A stretch of DNA of 25,183 bases from Chara braunii (lineage: Eukaryota; Streptophyta; Charophyceae; Charales; Characeae). The position numbers were made by a program, and so were the translations under genes. The stretch spans positions 320,421 through 345,603 of the forward strand of contig BFEA01000663.1 of assembly GCA_003427395.1 (NCBI GenBank), given 5' to 3'. Below are positions 9,461 through 18,434 of this stretch, one piece after another; within the stretch, counting starts at the first letter, position 1, and each line of letters begins with the position of its first letter. Under the pieces are notes generated by a model, which was given only the letters and a program-made list of their open reading frames with translations, had not been told where the DNA came from and did no database searches.

Positions 9461-9835
9461 GCAAGTATTAGATGTCAGAGGTGGTGTCGATGGACTATCA
9501 TACTCCATCGAGAATCCACCCCATCTTCACACCTATCATGTCTTTCACGCTTCTAAGATCCTTCCATATGTGACTAATGAGGCATTTCCCTCACGCAGAT
9601 CAATTATTCCACCTGATATGAGGTGAGTGTACGATGTAGAAAATATTGTGGTTGAAGATACTTTCTGTACAAGTCGTAGGGGGACACCACAAAAACAATA
9701 TAAAGTTATCTGCTAAGGATCCCAACGAAGATCGTTGGTTCACCACGGACGAGTTAGTTCAGACTGCCCCTCATATAGTGTCATACTACGAGTGGGCATG
9801 CAAAGGATTAAACATCTATGATCGTTATAATTCTG
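9435..9835 (+). pseudogene. Gypsy 1 integrase tail with degenerate chromodomain
   Basis: The frame 9435-9626 reads SYSIENPPHLHTYHVFHASK, the conserved HPVFHxSxL strand. After a TGA and a frameshift the tail ends with EDRWFTTDELVQTAPHIVSY. This aligns with FFWIDRNELLKSAPRAV at the end of gypsy element 3, and both resemble the second half of a chromodomain without its full aromatic cage. Elements 1 and 3 therefore share a tail type that differs from the canonical chromodomain at 5553-5720. Confidence 0.7.
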
Positions 9836-10376
9836 ATTCTTATCGAAGGACCTCAAAATTAGGGCAGCGGAAGTGAATGGATTCACACTGCAAGCTTTCC
9901 CAGACTCGGTTACAAGGTCCTCAATCATCCCAGTCCAAGGCCCTGTAGATTATATTCTTAGGGCCTGTGGGATCAGGCGTTGCAGGTTGATAGTCTACAG
10001 TACCGTACAATACATGTAGGAGCACGACAAGTCCCCAAAAGTCCAATTTTGCAGCAGCCTCACCAGAAAGTCTGGAACTTACCCAAAATGGCAACTTGGC
10101 AAGGCATATGCCGAAGGAGGCTGGTATCGATTAAAGCAAACATGCACAACCGACTGCAACTATATATTTCGGTCTACAGTGCCAGAGGACAGTCAATTGT
10201 TCATTCTGCAAATTTGTGGAAGCGCTACAAGAGCTTGTGTAGACTAGCAATTAGGACGAAGAAGAACGTTGAAGGGAGGAAGAAGACCAATGCCCTGACC
10301 ACGAAAATGTATTATTTACTCAAGGATAAGCAATGTAGCGAGAGTTTTATTCTCACAAAATAACCACATCACTTAA
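9836..10376 (+). other. Unassigned 3' flank of gypsy 1
   Basis: One open frame (9980-10363) has no features I recognise and is basic and Lys/Arg-rich towards its end (RTKKNVEGRKKTNALTTK). A purine-rich patch (AAGGGAGGAAGAAGACC) at about 10273 could be a polypurine tract, but no TG-starting LTR homologous to another sequence here follows it. I treat it as non-coding or unknown. Confidence 0.3.
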
Positions 10377-10590
10377 ACAGGCGTTCACCACACCACGCCA
10401 TCATAGCTCTTGTACTCCATCGTGCTCAAGCTATGTCGAGTTGTCCAATACTCGTGTATAAATACTAATTGAACTCCTATCCTGGACTCCGAGGATACGA
10501 GGTTGCTTCAAGAATATCAATAAAAATATAGAAATATATCGCAAATTATACCATAAGAAGACAAAAAGTGTATCTAGATCAATCACTAAA
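10377..10590 (+). promoter_or_regulatory. LTR-like promoter and poly(A) patch
   Basis: A TATA-like box TATAAATA lies at 10457-10464 and AATAAAAATA at 10519-10528, about 60 bases apart, which is the U3/R arrangement of many plant LTRs. The flanking sequence is AT-rich. No TG/CA ends or second copy were found, so the identity is uncertain; it may be a solo-LTR fragment or chance. Confidence 0.25.
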
Positions 10591-10988
10591 AAAAAAGGTT
10601 TGCGAGATGCTCCTTGCGTATTTTCTTTTTTCGTGTCAAGTTACCTCGTCCCTGACGTAGACGTCACTGAATTTGTCGATTTGCAGCTTGGCGTAAGGTA
10701 GCGGGATTCACTGACCAAAAGTATGGTCGACCTGAACCATTGAGGTTTTTGTTGGCCCCTCGTCCTTTGTGTCACTGCTTGTCTCACTGCCGATTTTTTG
10801 TAGTCAATGGGTCCGCTCAGAATGCCTGTCATAAGTCATCAACTCCCAACCTTTTTATCCCACACTTGGGGCCTTCTGTACCCATTTATTTTCTGTGCGT
10901 TTTTTTATATAGGCCTGTGAGCCTCTTTTCCTCTGTATCTCTCAACCCACTTTCGTTCCTGTTTTTTTAGGTAAAGTGCCCCTAATAG
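10591..10988. other. Unassigned T-rich stretch
   Basis: Contains T-runs and short open frames on both strands with no recognisable domain. It lies just beyond the 3' end of the Penelope-like coding remnant and could include its 3' untranslated region. Nothing else is seen. Confidence 0.35.
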
Positions 10989-11246
10989 TCATGCCATATC
11001 AACCCAAACCCTCCCACCCACGTTTCTTGCCATTTTTCTAAGAGCCTTCATAAAGATCGTACTAGGGTAACCCAACAACCTCAGTTCTCGATGAAAAGTC
11101 ATCAATACTATGATCAACACCAAGTCTTCTGATGTGTTGGTTCTAATCTTGTGCAGGGTTTCCATTATTGTAGCAATTTTTTGTTTCTTTGACCCGTATG
11201 AATCAAACCTTTTTTTTGTCATATATTGAAATCTTTTTTTTTTCAA
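10989..11246 (-). pseudogene. Penelope-like RT thumb / C-terminus
   Basis: An 85-codon frame containing KIATIMETLHKIRTNTSEDL and FHRELRLLGYPSTIFMKALR. The pattern H(x)IRxN(T/S) followed by an RELxxxGYP helix is the usual thumb end of Penelope-like and related RTs. There is no GIY-YIG domain downstream of this segment, supporting the N-terminal placement seen at 13400-13597. Confidence 0.55.
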
Positions 11247-11249
11247 ATA

Positions 11250-12116
11250 TGATCTGCATTTTTGAATTTATGGATTGAAATAATCTTTGTTGGGTTGTCC
11301 AGTACGATAACCTTAGTTTCCAGGAATTATGGGACGTTGCATCCATCGTCTGTTCTTTGGAGCACCAAATCTTTGAAATAACATTTCATAATTTCATCTT
11401 CTCTCAGCAACCTTCCTTTTTTTTTTTTTTGCTTTATGCCATGTTATGAGCAGAAGGTCGTTAACGAATCATTTTCCGAAAACTAGTTGTTTGTCTTTTC
11501 CCAGCGATCTGAGGAAGCCACATTCGACTTTCATACATACAAGGCAGGCCAGTGCAGGGCTGCCATGCCCTCCCATCGATATACCTTTCCGTTGGATCAA
11601 GATTTTGTCAATTACTTTGAAAACACTATGTGTGAGTAGGAAGTTGACCATTTTCATAACATCATTCAATCTTATTGACTTCCGCCCAGGTTCACTAGAC
11701 GATTTTCCTACTGTGGCGCCTTTTCCCAAAGTTTTACTCTCACCCAACTCTTTCCCTTCTTTTTTTTTCCATGATTGTCCAATGTACAACATCACACATT
11801 TCATTGTGGGGAATCATTGTGAACATTTCTTTGACATCATATGCCCTCAGAACAATGTTGTAGTTTCCTGAGAATTGTCTATTTGTTCGTTAACTTTTGT
11901 TATCCCTTCTTTCAGTTTCGCAGTTGATTCCAAATTGAAGTGTGAAAATTTTGTCTCTCCAATCAGAAGATTCAAAATTTCCGTCATTGCTTTTGAGGCA
12001 GATCTTACAGGGTTCAAGAATGATGGGCATATTGGTCGTTTTTTGTTCAAATCCTTGTCCTTGTTGATCATGTCCTTGTTGATCATGAAGGCGTGTTGTA
12101 TTCTTCCATCTTTGTT
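11250..12116 (-). pseudogene. Penelope-like reverse transcriptase palm, motif C mutated
   Basis: Motif A is read in a separate frame at minus 11845-11800 as AYDVKEMFTMIPHNEM, with the catalytic Asp intact. Motif B is in the frame 11804-11469 as QRKGISMGGHGSPALACL, the QxxGIxMG(x)xxSPxLA signature. Motif C appears in a third frame at minus 11468-11445 as FVNDLLLIT, where (Y/F)VDD is expected, so the first Asp is Asn. Motif E follows as FLETKVIVLDN at about 11316-11284. At least three frameshifts separate these blocks. Together they leave little doubt about RT identity, and the lesions show the enzyme is dead. Confidence 0.75.
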
Positions 12117-13096
12117 CTAGTTGGCAATTTTTTTCAACTCTTTGAACTTCCTCTTCAATCTTCCTAGAATAGCAACCTCTGTCTCACAATTTTTTTCATA
12201 ATTGTCATTATCATTGAACATCCTTCGTATTCCTGTGCTATACAGTGCCGGATGTTTGACCAATGTTGCTCCAACGTTTCGATCAAGTGGGGACAAGACC
12301 AACCCTTCAAATGCCTCCTTGATTCCTATCACGTACTCAGTCAAGACTGCCTTCTTGTTCACCTGTTCCGACATATGTGAGATCTTATTTGGTCTAATTA
12401 TTAGTTTGTTCCAGGTTATTCCTGCGTTCGTTAGTGGCAATACTGTCTTTTCACACTCTTCCATTATTGTGTGCAAATTTTTTATTCTGCCAGGGGTAGG
12501 TATGTTCTTGGAATTGTGCAAAAAGGGGTTCACTCCAGCTATCTCGCTCAGCTTCACCTGAACGTGCCCATCAGTTTTGGGCAATTTAAAATCTCTATAG
12601 GTGCAAGATCCTTCGATCTTGGCAAACTTGCGATGATTATGCAGAATGTCTGCTACAAATTTGGTTTTCATCCACACCACATGTAGCTTCTTCTGCATCA
12701 AGTGAGCAAGATCCTGTGAGTGAACTTCTTCCAGAATCCAGTCACATAGATCCCCTCGTACCACTTTATCATTATCAACGTTAGACTCGTTAGTACAAAA
12801 TGGTAGTTTCGCAATCTGATCCTTGGGTTGATTCCAATCCTTCTTTTTATCTTTTTCGACAAAATCCCTCTCACTATTTGCCGGCCTTTTTGCGTATTGA
12901 TGCATTTTATGTTCTTTAGCAGCTGAAACAAATCCCCTTCTTCTCTCATGCATAGTGCGCGACATTTCCAAGGAGCCCTTAGGAGTGATAACAACTGTGA
13001 TTTTCTTCTTTCCGCATTTGACTTGTTTTTTACCAAGCAATCCAGTGTCCAAATACCTCCACTTTCAATTGCATTTCTCGCGTCTTTGAGAAGCAA
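12117..13096 (-). pseudogene. Penelope-like element: N-terminal RT region (fingers)
   Basis: The largest open frame of the element covers 13052-12117 (311 codons), and an overlapping one covers 13096-12698. It is Lys-rich and ends with EAFEGLVLSPLDRNVGATLV, followed by a Tyr-Ser-Thr and MF segment. The LV(x)SPLDRN(x)GATLV stretch resembles the region before RT motif 1 in Penelope-like proteins. The next segment (12102-11847) contains LNKKRPICPSFLNPV, a fingers strand with the RPI signature. I find no zinc finger that I would defend. Confidence 0.6.
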
Positions 13097-13399
13097 TCGA
13101 TTCCCATCATGTGTGATTTTAGTGTGACCATATATTAAGCAAATCGATCTTCATGGTCTATGCCATCTCTTCCCCTAATTTTTAATTTTCACTTGACAAT
13201 TTTTTCTTCTTTTTGTTTCCTTGAGTATTTTAAACAAGTCCACGTTCCGTTCGATTTGCAGAGTTTTACTTTCAAACATCAATGGCTTCCATGAGAGCAT
13301 GCCAGTTCCATTTTTCTTCTTCCCGCATTGTTTCTTCCTCCTCCTTCTAGTTGTTTTCGAATGTTTCTTCTCCCTTTCTTCCACTGTGTTATGCCAGGG

Positions 13400-13597
13400 T
13401 CCTCGCTAACAATCACAATACTCTTTCTTTCAGGTCTGATCTTGGTCCGAACCATATAGGAATAGGAATGTATCTCAAGTGCCCCTTCTTATTCAGCCAC
13501 GAGGGCACCTTTGTGCACGGTTGTCGAGTCAACAGTTTATGCTCATTCCATCTAACTCCCAAACGCCTACATGTCTGGCCAACATAATTGGCCTTGT
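13400..13597 (-). pseudogene. GIY-YIG endonuclease domain of the Penelope-like element
   Basis: The minus-strand frame starting at the gypsy 3 junction reads [20 protein letters not shown]. The YVGQT part corresponds to the YIG half of the motif (plus positions 13572-13586), followed by the conserved Arg (RLGVRW) and the EH pair. This pattern (YVGxT, R, EH) is standard for GIY-YIG nucleases, which nick target DNA to prime reverse transcription. The frame continues through PSWLNKKGHL to a TGA near 13413. The first GIY half lies beyond the junction and is absent or unreadable. A shift into another frame leads into a Lys/Arg-rich linker. Confidence 0.65.
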
Positions 13598-14128
13598 AAA
13601 AGGGTGAGATCTCCAGATGGGTTGTACGACTTCATCGTTATGCCCTTCGGTCTTACGACTGCACCAGCCACATTTCAGAGCCTCATGGACAAGGTACTCC
13701 GCCACCAGCTCAACAGGTTTGTGGTTATGTACCTTGATGATATTCTGATTTTCAGCAAGTCCATGGAAGAGCACCTCAAGCACCTTGAGGAGGTCTTGTA
13801 GGTCCTTAAGGAGGCACAGTTGCACCTCAACTTAGAGAAATCTGAGTTCGAAAGGGACAGCGTCATCTATCTTGGGCACCGGTTGTTTTCAAACGACCTT
13901 GAGCCGGAGGCAACCAAGGTGGAGGTCATACGAAATTGGCCTCAACCAGCGAACGTACGCAAACTGCGTTCTTTCCTTGGTTTAGCTTCGTACTACCGAA
14001 AGTTTAGGCCAAAATTTTCTGTCATTGCTCACCCACTCTCAAGACTAACCAGTAAGAATGTTGCCTATGCGTGGTGTGAGAAGTGTGAGACTGCGTTCCA
14101 AGCCTTAAAAGAGGCATTGGGTGAGTAA
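13598..14128 (+). pseudogene. Gypsy 3 reverse transcriptase, 3' half
   Basis: Starts with [20 protein letters not shown] (motif B region) and keeps an intact motif [15 protein letters not shown], at about 13711-13760. A TAG at 13799 interrupts the frame, which continues at 13802 (LKEAQLHLNLEKSEFERD, YLGHRLFSNDLEP, LRSFLGLASYYRKFRPKF). The frame closes at 14126, and RNase H continues in another frame. Motifs 1-A are missing because of the 5' truncation. Confidence 0.88.
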
Positions 14129-15050
14129 TCCTGTGCTCCGCATTGCAGATCCCAACCTCACATTCGTAGTCACTACGGATGTGAGCCAGTTTGGGATTGG
14201 TGCAGTGTTGCAACAAGATGATGGTGATGGACTGCGTCCGCTCGAATATTACAGCAAACGCATGCCTAGCCACAAGGTAGCTACCTCCACATACATGCGT
14301 GAGCTCTACGCCTTGCACGAGGCGCTCACACATTGGAAGCACTACCTCTTGGGTCGGCACTTCAAGGTCTACTCAGATCATCAGACCTTGCAGTGGATTA
14401 AGACACAAACTGATCTCTCTCCTACGCTGACCCGCTGGTTGCATGACATTGATGTGTATAATTTTGAATTGAAACATAAGAAAGGTTGTTATAATCGCGT
14501 TGCTGATGCTTTGTCGCATCACCCTGAGTTTTTGACTTGCCTTGTGGGTTTGTATGACCTCCGAAGGAAACTGAAGGAGGATCTGGTCGAACACACCGCC
14601 AAGGATCCGGACCTTAGTCCCATCCTTGAGCAGCTCAAGGATGACCCTAACAGTCAGCCTGATTTTCATGAGTGTGAGGGTCTTGTATTCCGCCGGTATG
14701 GGAAGTTTGATCGTTTGTGTGTACCCAACCATGCGCCTCTCCGAACTCATTTCTTGGATTTGGCACATGGTCGGAGTGGACATTTCGGCTTTGAGAAGAC
14801 TTATGGAAGTCTTCTACAACAGTTTGATTGGCCACGAATGAAAGGATCTGCTCAGAAATTTATTGCTGAATGTCAGGTATGTCAAAGAACCAAGGTCCAG
14901 AGGCATAAGCCTTATGGCCTGCTGATACCCCTCCCCATTCCTGATGGACCCGGTGAGTCGATTTCCATCGACTTCACGGACATGGGAAAGGTGAGTGAAG
15001 CTGAAAATTCACAAGTCATGGTCATCGTGGACCGTTTTCCAAATTTATGA
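14121..15050 (+). pseudogene. Gypsy 3 RNase H and integrase N-terminal part
   Basis: A 309-codon open frame. RNase H carries its acidic residues: FVVTTDVSQFGIGAVL (Asp), MRELYALHEAL (Glu), KVYSDHQTLQWI (Asp) and RVADALSHH (Asp). The integrase zinc domain follows with HGRSGHFGFEKTYGSL and CQVCQRTK (HHCC pattern). The first catalytic Asp of the core is in SISIDFTDMGKV (about 14959). The frame ends at 15048 in VDRFPNL, where a frameshift leads to the next segment. By sequence, the RNase H itself looks intact. Confidence 0.9.
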
Positions 15051-16009
15051 ACTTGATTCCTTTCCCTCCCCATGCCCCGACTGAACTTGTCATTGAAGGA
15101 TTCTATCAGCAGTACATTTTGCAGTTTGGCGTCCCGAAAACTATTGTGAGTGATGGTGACACAAGATTCATCAGAAAAGATTGGAAGGATTTCACCTCTC
15201 AAATCTATGACATTAAACTGAACAGGACTTCTGGTCGACACCCCGAAGCCAATGGATTGGCCGAGGAGATCAACCAGACTGTCATCCAACTACTTCGCGC
15301 ATTGATTGTTCCAGATCAGAACACGTGGGACAAGGAGCTGCACAAAGTGAAGGGGTTGTATAACAACTCCATTCACTCTGCAACTGGCGTGACACCAAAC
15401 CATTTGCAATATGGATGGCCGATGCGTAATCCCCTCTCCTATCTGTTCCCTGAACGGTCACCTGGTCTGATGCCCGGCATGCCTGGCTACAATGCCAAGT
15501 ATGCACGCTTGCTCAAAGTTGTTATTGCAACCATGAGCAAGCGCCAACATGCCATGATCAAACATGCTAACAAGTTGCGCAAAGATGAAAAATTCGAAGT
15601 AGGGGATTAAGTTTGGGTTAAAATGTCTGAGTTTTCTGATGAAGAGGGCATATCACGAAAACTCCTTCCATTGTACTATGGCCCTTGGCAGATTCTGAAG
15701 GTGATTGGGGATGATTTTGGTCCTTCATATGTGATTGACGTGCCTCCTCATTTGCGCACGTATCCGGTCTTTCATGCGTCCAAACTGTTTCCACATATTG
15801 ATGATGAGACGTTTCCCTTCCGAGACCCTATGATACCTCGCCCTATTGACGATGGCCATGAGATAGACAGAATCATTTCTCACGAGGGAAGAGGGAGGAA
15901 CAGACAGTACAAGGTTCACTTCCTCTATCACCCGTTGACTGAATTCTTCTGGATCGACCGAAACGAGCTGCTAAAGAGTGCTCCCCGTGCTGTGAACGCT
16001 TATAGCTGA
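15047..16009 (+). pseudogene. Gypsy 3 integrase core and tail
   Basis: The core continues with ELVIEGFYQQYILQFGVPKT, IVSDGDTRFIRKDW (second Asp) and HPEANGLAEEINQTV (catalytic Glu). A TAA at 15608 interrupts the C-terminal domain exactly in KFEVGD(stop)VWVKM. The same frame then continues to 16009 with PPHLRTYPVFHASKLFPHID and EFFWIDRNELLKSAP, a degenerate chromodomain-like tail. The TGA at 16007-16009 is the natural end, followed by about 130 bases of 3' region and the polypurine tract. Confidence 0.9.
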
Positions 16010-16140
16010 GGGACTGACTGCTAAATTTGTTGCAAAAATGACTCCTCAGGGACTTACTAAGTCTCTCTTTCTGATTTACTCCTACGATGCATTTTGTGCC
16101 AGCTCTGAATGAGTTACTCGCTCGAAGGGACCTCGCTCTT

Positions 16141-16150
16141 GAGAGGGGGG
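16141..16150 (+). promoter_or_regulatory. Polypurine tract of gypsy 3
   Basis: GAGAGGGGGG lies three bases before the TGTAATGACC start of the 3' LTR, the expected position for plus-strand primer generation. Confidence 0.75.
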
Positions 16151-17059
16151 TAATGTAATGACCCGCCAAAACACAGATTGAGAACACTGCTGATTTCTGG
16201 GATTTGCTGCTGGAATGAATGCCTTGTTGAAATTCCCGCATTCTGTTGTGAGTTCCATGTCTGTGTGTGTGTGTGTGCGTGCCTGCTGGTTTGCATGCCT
16301 GTCTGAGTGCTTGTCGGTTGAGTGTGTGTGTGACCCGCAAGGGTACTTGTTGGTTGCAAGGCCCCGCAGGGCCGGTACTTACCTGTGGCCGTGACTGTGA
16401 AGGGTTGCAGGGGGAAAACACTCGAGTAGCGGCGGTAGGCCCGCGGCACCTAGAGCAGAGGGGAAAAACACTCAAGTAGCAGGTAGGCCGGTACCACTGA
16501 AGTAGTGGNAGAAGTGTCGGGTACTGGAGGCCGAGCAGAAAAAGACAAAAAGTTGGCATTTTTTAGAGGCCCAGTAGCGGTAGGATAGCGGTAGGCCGGT
16601 ACCAGTCCATGTAGCCCGGGTCTAGGGCCTGTGCGGAGGATAGCAGAGCCTACAATGATGTTTCCCTCCGACAGGGAGGAGGTACCGGTTGCTGGGAGGC
16701 CGCTCGGCCTAGGAAGTCACCGCCCAGGAGGCCGGTAGGCCGCTATATCTCCAGGAAGAGCAAAGAGCTCTTCCTCATTTGCGGTGTGCAAGGATTGGCG
16801 ACATGCTGCTGGAGCGCAGCGCTGCTTGGAGGTGAAGGGCCGCTGGAGCTCAGCCTGGCTATGGCGAGCAGTCCAGCTTGAGGAGGAGGAAGAAGGGGGC
16901 ATGGTAGGAGAGTGGCGGGGCACTTACCTGGCTATGGAAGACACCATCTTCATCACCTTGTTGGGCGCTGCATCTGGAAGGCCCCAGTTGGGGTAGTGCG
17001 TCACCAGGGAAGCTCGAGGCAGAGTCAGGCATAGCGGACCTAGTCAGCAGCGGCATAGC

Positions 17060-17139
17060 TGCTCTGCGTTGTCCTTTGGACATCAGCGCATCACCATATC
17101 TGCTTGGGTTGTCCTTTGGACATCAGCGCAGCACCCTAG
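17060..17139 (+). repeat. 40-bp tandem repeat in the LTR
   Basis: Two units of period 40 share TTGTCCTTTGGACATCAGCG exactly (17069-17088 and 17109-17128); the remaining part of the unit is diverged. Confidence 0.8.
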
Positions 17140-17393
17140 CTGCTTGGAGTAGTCCGCCATAGCCTATGCATGAGAGAGGAGGCTGAAGGAGGGAAGCCAT
17201 AGCTATGGTGGACTGGTTGTTGTTGTTGTTATTGTTGAGTTGAGTCAGCAGTGAGAGGGAACTTCGGATATTGATTCTGGTTCATCTATTCTTTGTTATT
17301 ATTATTATTGAGGGAAGAATAAGATTGATGAAGTGAAGGAGGAGGAGGAAGGTGGAGAAAGAAGGGGGAATTGTCATTGGTCTTGCTGGTGTA

Positions 17394-17441
17394 CTTCTTC
17401 TTCTTCTTCTTTTTCTTCTTCTTCTTCTTCTTCTTCTTCTT
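17394..17441 (+). repeat. TTC microsatellite
   Basis: An almost pure (TTC)n run with two imperfections, within the 3' LTR of gypsy 3. It creates an artificial poly-Ser frame. Confidence 0.95.
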
Positions 17442-17552
17442 TCTCTCTCCTCTGGTCTTTATCTCTTTGCAAGTGCTTTCATTTCATTTGCAATTGGGTG
17501 GCATTGTCTTTCATTGTGAATTTGTACTTGGGAAATGACCAGGATCGTAACA

Positions 17553-18434
17553 GACGATTCATTTGCTTAGTTTGGCCATTTGTTTCAGGATGCCTGCCTG
17601 ACGACATGGTGAACCTGGTGTCATAGACTTCCATCAACTTCTGCCATTGTAAACTAGTGAACCGAATATCTCTGTCAGAGACGATGGTTTTCGGGAATCC
17701 ATACTCAGAGACCCATCGCATCTGAAACCTTTGGATGACTAGTTCGGTTTTAGCTTCAGCAGGCAAAGGAATGACCATAACATACTTTCAAAATCTATCT
17801 ACAATGACCATTACTTGACTGTTGCCATCTCGACTCTTAATGAGACTCATAAAGTCAATGGAAATAGACTCGACTCACTTGGAATAGGCAGTGGTCTCAG
17901 TAGTCCCATTGGATTCTCATGTGAGGGCTTGTTCCTCTGACAGACAAGATAAGTCTGCACGTACGTTACTACGTCTTCCTTTATTACTTTCCATTCAAAC
18001 CGTTCTCAGACATCGGCATACGTCTTCTTAAAACCAAAGTCGCCTTCTGCATCATGACATTCCCCAATGATTAAGCTTTTGATTTGTTCTAGGTGAGGAA
18101 TACATAATCTTTCTTCGGTTTTATCCAGAAAGAAGAGTAAGTCATTAGTCATTCGATATTTCGGAAACAACTCAAGGCTTTTTCGTAGAGTCTCAATGAT
18201 GGGACTCCAAATAGGATCACTCCCATAACCCTTGTGAATTTGTTCTTTTAGTTCGTTTTCGATATCAAGGTAGGAGATAACGGTTCCAAAGAAATCTGCA
18301 CGACTGGACAAAGCATCCGCAACCACGTTAGACTTACCTTTGATGGTTTTCACATCAATGTCAGACGTATCAAGGAATGCAGACCATCTTACCAGCTTGT
18401 CAGAGGGTTTAGGCTGAGTCTTGATCCACTTCAA
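17553..18434 (-). pseudogene. Gypsy 2 RNase H end and integrase, catalytic Glu to Lys
   Basis: The frame 18434-18006 carries SNVVADALSSRADFFGTVIS and the integrase N-terminal region (GFKKTYADV). The zinc CxxC side is partly lost (LVCQRNKPS near 17940). The core frame at 17778 shows IVSDRDIRFTSLQW (second Asp) and NGQTKQMNR, in which Lys stands where the catalytic Glu is expected (GQTE). Homology ends exactly at 17553; the last codons of the apparent ORF (to 17479) are gypsy 3 LTR sequence. Confidence 0.85.

Larger units (their letters stand above)
6293..9835 (+). mobile_element. Gypsy element 1, degenerate internal region
   Basis: The domain order protease, RT, RNase H remnant, integrase, chromodomain-like tail is that of a Ty3/gypsy (Metaviridae-type) chromovirus-like element. 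The first segment (to about 6600) is Gly/Arg-rich and may be the end of gag. Coding is split across frames by many stops and indels. No flanking LTR pair could be recognised; the LTR at 3451-4550 has the same orientation and could be its 5' LTR, but MITE and chromodomain fragments lie between them and no 3' LTR was found. Confidence 0.85.
10989..13597 (-). mobile_element. Penelope-like retroelement with N-terminal GIY-YIG (Naiad/Chlamys-like), degenerate
   Basis: Read on the minus strand, the order is GIY-YIG endonuclease (13597-13400), basic linker (13400-13100), fingers/N-terminal RT region (13052-12117), RT palm (12117-11250), thumb (11246-10989). The endonuclease preceding RT is the permuted order described for Naiad/Chlamys Penelope-like elements in green algae and animals; canonical Penelope elements carry it at the C-terminus. 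Several frameshifts and stops break the reading. The 5' end stops abruptly at the RT of gypsy element 3, and the start of the GIY-YIG domain is missing. No terminal repeats were found. Confidence 0.7.
13598..17552 (+). mobile_element. Gypsy element 3, 5'-truncated, with 3' LTR
   Basis: The element runs from the middle of RT through RNase H, integrase and tail to a polypurine tract (16141-16150, GAGAGGGGGG) and a 3' LTR (16154-17552). The 5' LTR, gag, protease and the first half of RT are missing; the left edge meets the 5' end of the Penelope-like element. The right edge lies inside the integrase of gypsy element 2, which shows insertion. It is the best preserved element in the window, with only about two frameshifts and two stops. 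Confidence 0.85.
16154..17552 (+). mobile_element. 3' LTR of gypsy 3 (about 1.4 kb)
   Basis: Starts TGTAATGACCC directly after the polypurine tract and ends GGATCGTAACA. The ends form an imperfect inverted repeat (TGTAATGACCC versus TGTTACGATCC). Beyond 17552 the gypsy 2 integrase reading begins without a gap. The LTR contains a GT microsatellite (about 16262-16280), a 40-base tandem repeat (17060-17139), a TTC microsatellite (17394-17441), two copies of ACTTACCTG (16377 and 16922) and one N (16509). ORFs within it are not credible. The 5' LTR is absent, so LTR age cannot be measured here. Confidence 0.75.

Noticed and set aside
3451-9835. A single full-length retrotransposon from the LTR to gypsy 1
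   Set aside because: Orientation fits, but repeat B, the foldback cluster and a foreign chromodomain lie between them and no 3' LTR was found; it remains only a possibility.
11446-12561. Plus-strand ORFs over the Penelope-like region
   Set aside because: The minus strand carries the conserved RT motifs; the plus frames are shadows.
16114-16559. Long minus-strand frame with His/Thr repeats
   Set aside because: It is created by the GT microsatellite and LTR sequence and crosses an N and the gypsy 3 LTR boundary.
17333-17626. Poly-Ser protein
   Set aside because: The Ser run is the TTC microsatellite, and the frame spans the LTR/gypsy 2 junction.
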